Assembly (NCBI GenBank): GCA_947044365.1
Contig: OX345649.1
Span: 1,358,430 to 1,422,429, forward strand
Source of the DNA: Petrosia ficiformis
Taxonomy: Eukaryota > Porifera > Demospongiae > Haplosclerida > Petrosiidae
Length of the DNA: 64,000 nt
Direction of reading: 5' to 3'
Every line of letters begins with the position of its first letter. The stretch's first letter is position 1. A program made the translations under genes and the position numbers. The notes under the pieces are model-generated. The model was given only the letters and a program-made list of their open reading frames with translations, was not told the origin of the DNA and searched no databases. This document shows positions 57,066 to 64,000 of the stretch, one piece after another.

Positions 57066-58796
57066 ATGGCCTCCAGGGTATATAAAGCAGGTACTATTGT
57101 TAGCAGGTGAATAACTTATTAAATAAAGCTTGATAAACCAGTATGATAAACCTAATGAATTCCCATACACATGCTCTAGGAATGAGGCAGATGTATAATG
57201 CAGTATCTGACAAATAAACTATAATGTTGTTCAATAAATTTCTTTAACTTGTAGGACTCAAAGTCTTTTACAAGCCGGTGTACTTGAAACTCGTCCTATG
57301 TGGTTAGACGTTGTTGAAATGTATCCTCCACTGAACCCAACCCACCATAACCATACACCAGAACCAGGGAAGCCCCTAGTAATTAATTTTCCTAAAGATT
57401 CATCTATCAGGTTAATTAAAATTATGCACACCATTGTTAATGTACATCTATGTATATAAACATAATCTACATGTACAGTACTTTTAGTATGACAATAATG
57501 ACCATGCACTTTTAGTTATAGTTACAGTATGCCTGGTGTATCACAGTTTTAGTTATAGTTAATTAACTAGAATAATTTTAGGCTTATATACTAAAAGGGT
57601 TTTAGTTAACTAACTAAAAGTGCCCATTATTGACCATTTTTCATTTTAGTTAGTTATAGTTATTACAATAGACCTGTAATTTAGTTATAGTTTAGTTAAC
57701 TAAAAGTCAAAATGCCTTACTAAAAGGGGTTTTAGTTATAGTTAACTAAAACAACACTAACACGAATGCATATCTATATCCTTCATCTATGTTGCTTATC
57801 AGTGGCTGTCAACACAGTTAAATTTTCATTATTCATCATTCTCTCTTTATATGAATAATCATACGCAATCCAATGACATCCATCCATCTATTTATCCATT
57901 CATTCATCCGTCAAACCATCTATCAATCATCCAATCATCCATTCATTCGTCCATCTATTAGTCCATCCATTCGTCTATCCATTCATCCATCTATCCATCC
58001 TTTCAATCATCAATCCGTTCATCCATTCATCTATCCATTCATTGATCAACCATCCTTCTATTCATTTGTTAATCAACAGAGATTTTCATAAAGTGTATGA
58101 AGTTACTGGTGGAGAAACTATTTCATTGTTTGAAGAACACAATGACAGACTGACAGCAGCGGAAAGGTACTTAAGTATTTTAGTGCATAATTATGTATGT
58201 ATCCTACTATAAGGGTTTTACTAGATCTCGTGTAACCAGCCCCTTCTATATTAGCAAAGTGGGAAGGGTCTGGAAGATCTGTGTTGAGGTAGTTGTCCAG
58301 TGCTTTCACCGGATATCCAAAGAAATTAAAGCTTTTCTAAGAGGAAAAGATGTGTTTGCATCTTTGCCAATTGCCTATGGGAATAGTCTTGTATAGTCAG
58401 CCCCTCCCACAATAAGTGGAATCATCTAGTGAAAGCACCGGATGACTGTCTCAACAAACATGTCCCGTACCTTTCTTGTTTCATTAAAGTGGGAGGGGCT
58501 GCCTATGTAAGACTAGTGTTTTACTACCTATAACAATACACATCAGCTAAATTACAATATGAATTATTGATCATACTTTTAACAGATTTATTGAAATTAG
58601 AGACCACCAATTTGATAAACTCGGAAACAGTAAAACTGATTCAGCAAAGGTTGCCATGGAAACTCTTAGAAAACAAAATATTAAAATAAATCCCAGAGAG
58701 AAAATGGATGATAAAGAGGAAGAAGAGTCACCTGCTGATAAGATTATTAGATTTTTAAACAAATTACACAGGGAAGAAAAACTAAATAAAAAGTGA
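57066..58796 (+). CDS. MRPS23: Mitochondrial small ribosomal subunit protein mS23 (complete, 4 exons)
   Basis: Component of the mitochondrial 28S subunit. Exons 57066-57106 (MASRVYKAGTIVSR), 57255-57410, 58080-58166 and 58586-58796; together 495 nt, i.e. 164 aa. Conserved features of mS23 are RTQSLLQAGVLETRPMWLDV, then YPPLNP, and DFHKVYEVTGGETISLFEEH. The C-terminal part is charged (KINPREKMDDKEEEE), as in other animals. A short basic N-terminus could serve as a mitochondrial targeting sequence. Intron 2 contains a CATC-rich tract (57860-58070) and intron 3 a MITE (58218-58517). It is head-to-head with the KDM2-like gene. Confidence 0.92.
57500..57760. repeat. TTTTAGTTATAGTTAACTA inverted-repeat element
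   Basis: Both orientations of TTTTAGTTAACTAA around AAAAGTGCCCATTATTGACC; same family as 35325-35710 and 17705-17860. In MRPS23 intron 2. Confidence 0.55.
57860..58070. repeat. (CATC/ATTC)n microsatellite in MRPS23 intron 2
   Basis: Imperfect CCATCCATCTA and ATTCATC units directly upstream of the exon at 58080; gives a pyrimidine-rich tract before the acceptor. Confidence 0.85.
58218..58517. mobile_element. MITE with CTCGTGTAACCAGCCCC ends in MRPS23 intron 3
   Basis: Left CTAGATCTCGTGTAACCAGC, right GGGGCTGCCTATGTAAGACTAG. Internal inverted pair GTGCTTTCACCGGAT / (GTGAAAGCACCGGAT) at 58300 and 58428. Related to 47189-47525. Confidence 0.7.
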
Positions 58797-59019
58797 AACT
58801 AATTTGTATGATATTGTGAATATTAAAAATGTGATTATTATAGTAATAGTGATTAAAGACTTAACTTAAGAAGTATTAGGTAAAACTTTAGACATTTATA
58901 AGTCAGTACAGTTTATATGCCTTTCACCATAGGATTGGCTCTATGAAACTATTACATACAGTATTATACATGTACATGTAGGTTTGAAATAGAAGAGGAT
59001 ATTACACATAGAGTAAAAT

Positions 59020-59222
59020 ATATACACTGAAGTTGTTTGTACATACATTATGTAATTTTGATCAGTCCTGTAAGGACTGGCCTGGGCATGACTCTACCTA
59101 CAGAACATGCATAAACATAAATATATACACTGAAGTTGTTTGTACATACATTATGTAATTTTGATCAGCCCTGTAAGGACTGGCCTGGGCATGACCCTAC
59201 CTACAGAACATGCATAAACATG
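59020..59222. repeat. 104-bp tandem duplication
   Basis: TATATACACTGAAGTTGTTT ... CAGAACATGCATAAACAT occurs twice in a row with only a few substitutions. It contains the small palindrome CAGTCCTGTAAGGACTG. Confidence 0.88.
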
Positions 59223-59339
59223 TTTACACTTATGTTAGTTGTATACATAGGTGTCAGGAGGGCAAGTTTGTTCCTGACATTCTAGATCACATGATATTCC
59301 AGAACATTCAGTATGTTACTATCTATATAAATGATTGAT

Positions 59340-59545
59340 TAATATAACCACCTCCCCAGGAGGAGCGACGGCTTTACATACCCTCTGAAGGGTGCAGTGA
59401 TGAACACCTCCTCATTTTTGAGGGTAGAGCTGAGTGTACTCATAGGTGAAAAAAGCTTGCACCTAGTGGGCTTGAACCTGCAACCTTTTTGATTGCAGGC
59501 CAACACTTTAACCAGCAGGCCACTAGTACCTTTCATAACCAAGTA
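59340..59545 (-). mobile_element. tRNA-derived SINE
   Basis: Read on the minus strand it begins with a tRNA-like head: A-box TGGCCTGCTGGTTAAAGTG and B-box GGTTCAAGCCC with the stem TTGCAGG/CCTGCAA-like. A tail follows that contains AAAAATGAGGAGGTGTTCAT. The spacing of the boxes fits an internal RNA polymerase III promoter. No gene product. Confidence 0.7.
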
Positions 59546-59617
59546 CTAATCATAAATTCCACTTTTGCTTAATAACCTTCTCTAAGCTCAACTTGATTAG
59601 TGTTTCTTTTAGAGAGG

Positions 59618-59775
59618 TTGCTATGGTGATTAGAGTACTGATCAAATTTCTTTTAGGGAGCAGAGAGGTTACTATGGTGATCATATTACTGATCAAAAAA
59701 AAGGTTAGTCGTTTCTTTCAGGAACCAGGGAGGTTGCCATGGTGATTAGAGTACTGATCAAAAGGTTAGTCGTTC
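59618..59775. repeat. Three-copy repeat (GAGGTTGCTATGGTGATTAG)
   Basis: Units of about 60-75 bp, each ending in ACTGATCAAA, just outside the 3' end of the rabaptin gene. Confidence 0.75.
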
Positions 59776-59954
59776 TTTTCCTACCTACCATCGGCACTGC
59801 TTTGTGAATAAAAGGTTTAATTCAACTACAAAAAAAACATCTCAGTCTCCTAGCGGACTAAATCACATTTTTCAATTGAAAAATAATAACTTATTTGATA
59901 CAATCAATCCATACAAACAAAGAAAAAAAATCATTTTATACATGTATAACATGT

Positions 59955-62900
59955 TCATGGAGATGTATTACTGAATGTCGAAAGTTCCCCCTCTCTCTCT
60001 CCCTCACCTTGTTTATTTTGTTCGGCTTCCATTTCCAATAGACGAACCTACAAGTAATAAAATAATATTATAATCTGTGAATACACAATAAATAGTACTA
60101 GTGCTACCACGATAGGGGAAATTTTCTATGTCATACATTGTGTACATGTACATGTATGTCATGACAAGATGCTATTACAAATTAGTCTTATTTCTCTTTT
60201 ATAATTATTGTGATATATATACATGTATGTCACGCATGATAATGTCAAGATGTACGCTATACGATATCACGGAAGCACTACACCTAGATGTGCTACACAG
60301 TACACACACACACACGATTACACACACAAGCACTCTTTCATATAGTATACACATGCATGGTGGCGGTGGCACAAAATATCCAATATCTTTTCTGTCAGTC
60401 TGTCCCTCCTTTCTGTTTCTGTTAGTCTCTCTTTTCTGTCAGTCTGTCTCTCCTTTCTGTTTCTGTTAGTCTCTCTTTTCTGTCAGTCTGTCTCTCCTCT
60501 CTGTCTTACTCAGAACATTTATGATTTGGATACAAGGAGAGATATTGTGATCATACTGATGATGTTGGATAATATACTTAGCTACAAGTATTACCATACC
60601 TGTAATGATTGAGATAGTTCAACAAAATCTTTCTGTGTAGCTTCATTATGTTGTAGCTGTTGTTTAAGTTGTGTTAGTTGACGATGTAAATTCATTACAC
60701 TATCATTAAGCTCCACCTAAAACAAGTTACAAATACAAGTTACAAATACAAGTTGCAAATATATGTACCTAAAACAAGTTACAAGTACATGTACTGTACA
60801 TTGCAGCTGTTACATTTTCTGAGCCATTGTGCTACATTATTATTATTTTTTGTGTGGCTGTACATATGTTGTGCTGTGTGTTGTTTCCTCTCTGTTAGCT
60901 TGCTGAGCACATGATTTTTCATGTACATGTACATGTAGACTAGAAATACAGATATGCTGTATTTTAGATAGAGTTTTACTACCATAATGAACCTATAAAT
61001 GATTGGCTTGCATAATATGGAGGAGTAACAGCTTTGACTATTTTTTATACAAGTGTATATGTATTTATATGAACGTACATGTATTTATATACAAGTATGA
61101 CAATGTACATGTACATGTATTTATATACAAGTATGACAATGTACATGTACATGTATATGTATTTATATACAAGTATGATAATGTACATGTACATGTATTT
61201 ATATACAAGTATGACAATGTACATGTACATGTATTTATATACAAGTATGACAATGTACATGTATATGTATTTATATACAAGTATGACAATGTACATGTAT
61301 ATGTATTTATATACATGTACATGTATGACAATGTACATGTACATGTATTTATATACAAGTATGACAATGTACATGTACATGTATTTATATACATGTACAT
61401 ATATATACATGTATATGTATGCCTTAGTTTGTTATATCATAATTATTGCAAAAGGCAAGCATTTATTTTGAGAAAGGAGTTATATAAAAACTAACATTTT
61501 CAGCAGTTAGTTGTGATATTTGTTGTTGTTGTTCTTCAATGAAAGTTTTTGATTTCTCTTGTAAAACAGATCGACTTGTTTTGACATCATTGCATTCCTT
61601 TTCAAGTCTTGTACAAGTTCTCTGTACCTCAACTATAGTATGAAGACAAAATGGAAGAGAGATGATATATGAGAGGAGAGTGAGGGAGAAAGGGAGTGGA
61701 GGAAGCAGGGTGTGACAGTGAGGAAGCAATGGGGAGGAGAGATGGGAAGGAGGGTGTTAGGGAGAAGGGTGGGGAAGGAGAATGTTAGGGAGAAGGGAGG
61801 AGAGAGGGGAGAGGAGAGGAAGGTGTTTGGGAAAAGAAGGCATGGAGGAGGAGGAACAAAAGGGAGAAGAGAAGAGATATTTTGACAAAGGGGAGGAAAC
61901 AGAAGAGAGAAAAGAGTTGGAGGAGTGAGAAAGAGAGGCAGTCAGGATTACTTAAGTCACTCTGTAGAACTCCCAATTGTTCACTCAGTCTCTGTCTTTC
62001 TTGTCGTGAGTGACTTAATAATTGTTTCAATTCTGTCAACTATACAATGAAATTAATTGTTGTAAAATTAGCACACGCGATTTGAATATTTATGAGTGTA
62101 GATAATGAGCATTTTAAATGCTAGGCATTCAGCCATTTTGTATATGAATACAACTACATGTACATTATGAGTCTTGATGAAGCAATAGCTGTTCTTCCTG
62201 GATATCAAATTTAGTTTGCTTGCTATACAAAATAGCAAGTCTTTAAAGATAAGCATTCACTCCAATTATTATTTTCCTGTTGGTCCGTTTTCTTGGCCAT
62301 CGCATGTCTACTTGTTTTTGAGAAGACTTTATGAAATATTAATGGATTGATAGATGGAAATACGAATGATTTATGTATGGATTGATGGATGGAAATGTAA
62401 ATGATATTTTGTGTATGCATGGATGGATACTATAGATGATACATGTACATGGATGGATTGATAGATACATGTACATGGATGGATTGATAGATACATGTAC
62501 ATGGATGGATTGATAGATACATGTACATGGATGGATTGATAGATACATGTACATGGATGGTACATGTACATGTACATGGATGGATTGATAGATACATGTA
62601 CATGGATAGATTGATAGATACATGTACATGGATGGTACATGTACATGTACATGGATGGATTGATAGATACATGTACATGGATGGATTGATAGATACATGT
62701 ACATGGATGGATTGATAGATACATGTACATGGATGGATTGATAGATACATGTACATGGATGGATTGATAAATACATGTACATTAATGGATTGATAGATAC
62801 ATGTATATGGATGGATTGATAGATACATGTACATGGATGGATTGATAGATACATGTACATGTACATGGATGGATTGATAGATACATGTACATGGATGGAT

Positions 62901-64000
62901 AAATCAGTACACACCTCTTTAGAATAGTTCATCTCATTCTCCTTTTCTCTCTCTGTTGATTTTGTTAATTCTTCCATAGTTGATGCTACATTCAACTCAG
63001 CTTCACGTCTTGTCTAAATCATATGACAAGTCATATGATTGGTATGTAAAGCAGTAGAGTATGTCACATGACCAACCTGTTCTATTTGTGATAACTTTTC
63101 TTGATATTCCTCTATTTCAGAAGCCTGATGAGTCTTCAGACAATCGTACTCTTCTTTTCTTTGTTCTAATAATTCATACATTTTGACACGTTCTTCAGTG
63201 AACCGGGTCTGGACATGAATAATAATGTAATGAACTGGGTCTGGACATGAATAATAATGTAATGAACTGGGCATGGACATGATTAATAATGTAACGAATT
63301 GGGTCTGGACATGATTAATAATGTAATGAACTGGGTCTGGACATGATTAATAATGTAATGAACTGGGTCTGGACATGATTAATAATGTAATGAACTGGGT
63401 CTGGACATGATTAATAGTGTAATGAACTGGATCTGGACATGATTAATAATGTAATGATTATTATTTAATTTTTGAAGTACCACTTGTTTTTGAGTTTCGT
63501 GTTTTGTTTCAATAAATTTATCCTTTAAAGTTTTAAATTTCTGTTTGACTTTATTTTCTTGAGACTGAAACTGTTCAATCTGTTGAAGAATATCATATCC
63601 AGATACATGTGCGGAAGAATAGATGGAAGGATGAATGGATGGATGGATGGATAGATGGATGGATGTATAGATGGATGGATGGATGAACGGTTGGATGAAT
63701 GGATAAATGGATGAAAGGATGGATGGATGGATGGATGGATGGATGAATGGATGGATGAATGGATGAAAGGATGGATGGATGGATGGATGGGATGGATAGA
63801 TGGATGTATGGATGGATGGATGGATGGATGATTGAATGGATAGATGAATGGATGGATTAAAAGATGATTGAATGAAGGAATAGATACAAGTACATGTAAA
63901 ATGGATGGATGAATGGATGGACAGATGGGTGAATGGGTGGATGGATAGATGTATCAATGGATGAATAAGCAACAAACACTGTACATACTCGTGTCTTCAT
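59955..64000 (-). CDS. RABEP1: Rabaptin-like Rab5 effector (3' part of gene)
   Basis: Coiled-coil effector that links Rab5 and Rabex-5 on early endosomes. Exons, 5' to 3' on the minus strand: 63989-64000 (MKTR, cut by the window edge), 63484-63579, 63077-63208, 62915-63013, 61952-62039, 61496-61632, 60600-60716, 59955-60047. All are long coiled-coil heptads ([40 protein letters not shown]). The C-terminal [16 protein letters not shown] and [11 protein letters not shown], then [10 protein letters not shown], match the Rab5-binding end of rabaptin-5. The very C-terminus ([10 protein letters not shown]) is short and differs from vertebrates. Other coiled-coil proteins are possible, but the [10 protein letters not shown] motif favours rabaptin. 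Nearly every intron holds a minisatellite. Confidence 0.82.
60380..60510. repeat. Pyrimidine-rich ~45-bp tandem repeat
   Basis: TCTTTTCTGTCAGTCTGTCTCTCC units, three copies, in the rabaptin intron 60048-60599. Confidence 0.8.
61060..61410. repeat. Minisatellite (TATTTATATACAAGTATGAC)
   Basis: About eight units of 36-46 bp: ACAATGTACATGTACATGTATTTATATACAAGTATG in pieces, with variable numbers of ACATGT. All frames across it are artefacts. Confidence 0.92.
61650..61930 (+). repeat. G/A-rich polypurine tract
   Basis: About 280 bases of GGGAGAAGG and GGAGGAG words in the rabaptin intron 61633-61951; on the coding strand it is a continuous polypyrimidine stretch upstream of the acceptor. Confidence 0.8.
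62085..62265. repeat. Foldback element family F, copy 4
   Basis: CATTCAGCCATTTTGTATAT and ATACAAAATAGCAAGTCTTT are the inverted ends; the middle CTTCCTGGATATCAAATTT is shared. In the rabaptin intron 62040-62914. Confidence 0.6.
62338..62905. repeat. 28-bp minisatellite (ACATGTACATGGATGGATTG)
   Basis: About 18 units of ATAGATACATGTACATGGATGGATTG in pieces, some with extra ACATGT blocks, stopping about 10 bp from the donor of the exon 62915-63013. Confidence 0.93.
63209..63460 (-). repeat. 32-bp minisatellite carrying exon-acceptor copies
   Basis: Eight units read on the coding strand as ATCATGTCCAG|ACCCAGTTCA then TTACATTATTA. The real acceptor and exon start at 63208 is CATGTCCAG|ACCCGGTTCA. 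Each unit is therefore the acceptor and first ten coding bases of the exon 63077-63208. Confidence 0.92.
63600..63965. repeat. (GGAT)n microsatellite in rabaptin intron
   Basis: ATGGATGGATGGAT units with ATGAATGG and ATAGATGG variants over about 365 bp, between the partial exon at 63989 and the exon 63484-63579. Confidence 0.93.

Larger units (their letters stand above)
58797..59954. other. Intergenic spacer between convergent MRPS23 and rabaptin genes
   Basis: No gene. Holds a 104-bp tandem duplication (59020-59222), a tRNA-derived SINE (59340-59545) and a three-copy repeat of GGTTGCTATGGTGATTAGAG (59618-59775). Confidence 0.7.

Noticed and set aside
61060..61480. Tyr/Met-rich frames on both strands
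   Set aside because: Artefacts of the TATTTATATACAAG minisatellite; open on both strands because the unit lacks stops.
62339..62995. 218-codon frame with [16 protein letters not shown] repeats
   Set aside because: Only its first 33 or so codons (62915-63013) are rabaptin coding; the rest is the 28-bp minisatellite beyond the splice donor.
63209..63460. Regular 32-bp repeats considered as a CRISPR array
   Set aside because: There are no unique spacers, the units are contiguous, and the host is a eukaryote; it is a minisatellite containing acceptor copies.

Overview
The window is metazoan nuclear DNA: AT-rich, with intron-dense genes, GT-AG introns mostly 45-80 bp long, a eukaryotic tRNA-Ala gene and animal-specific protein families. 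Very short introns, close gene packing, many small inverted-repeat elements and the constant use of the palindromic word TACATGTA suggest a sponge (demosponge such as an Amphimedon-like species). That placement is inference; no marker gene proves it.

Layout. (1) 1-24489, plus strand: about 70 exons and roughly 4,900 codons of an RNF213-type giant AAA+ E3 ubiquitin ligase, with the 5' end outside the window. All diagnostic modules are present: N-terminal arm, two intact AAA+ ATPase modules and a third P-loop, a C3HC4 RING, an RZ-type zinc finger and the C-terminal domain. (2) 25584-40645, minus: a complete 25-exon beta subunit of the AP-1/AP-2 clathrin adaptors, with a tRNA-Ala(AGC) gene on the opposite strand inside one intron. 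(3) 40935-46801, plus: a 10-exon, 326-residue class I aldolase of the dihydrodipicolinate synthase/N-acetylneuraminate lyase superfamily. (4) 46932-56950, minus: an 11-exon KDM2-like JmjC-CXXC chromatin protein with an unusual in-frame NPFD-type repeat and no room for PHD, F-box or LRR domains. (5) 57066-58796, plus: mitochondrial ribosomal protein mS23 (MRPS23). (6) 59955-64000, minus: the 3' part of a rabaptin-like Rab5 effector.

Genes 2/3 and 4/5 are head-to-head pairs separated by 289 and 115 bp, so shared promoters are likely. Genes 1/2, 3/4 and 5/6 are tail-to-tail. There is no operon or pathway cluster. The products serve ubiquitin-based defence or lipid-droplet biology, clathrin traffic, small-molecule aldol chemistry, chromatin, mitochondrial translation and endosome fusion.

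The non-coding part is dominated by minisatellites and MITE-like elements of at least eight families (hAT-like, piggyBac-like with TTAA targets, and several with long inverted repeats). The most unusual signal is that several minisatellites are built from exon edges. In an RNF213 intron each unit recreates a juxtaposed acceptor-donor (TAG|GTAATA, like a recursive splice site). In the aldolase and rabaptin genes the units carry copies of the next exon's 3' splice acceptor plus its first coding bases. Exon boundaries were read by eye from GT-AG signals, reading phase and family similarity, and may be off by a few bases.
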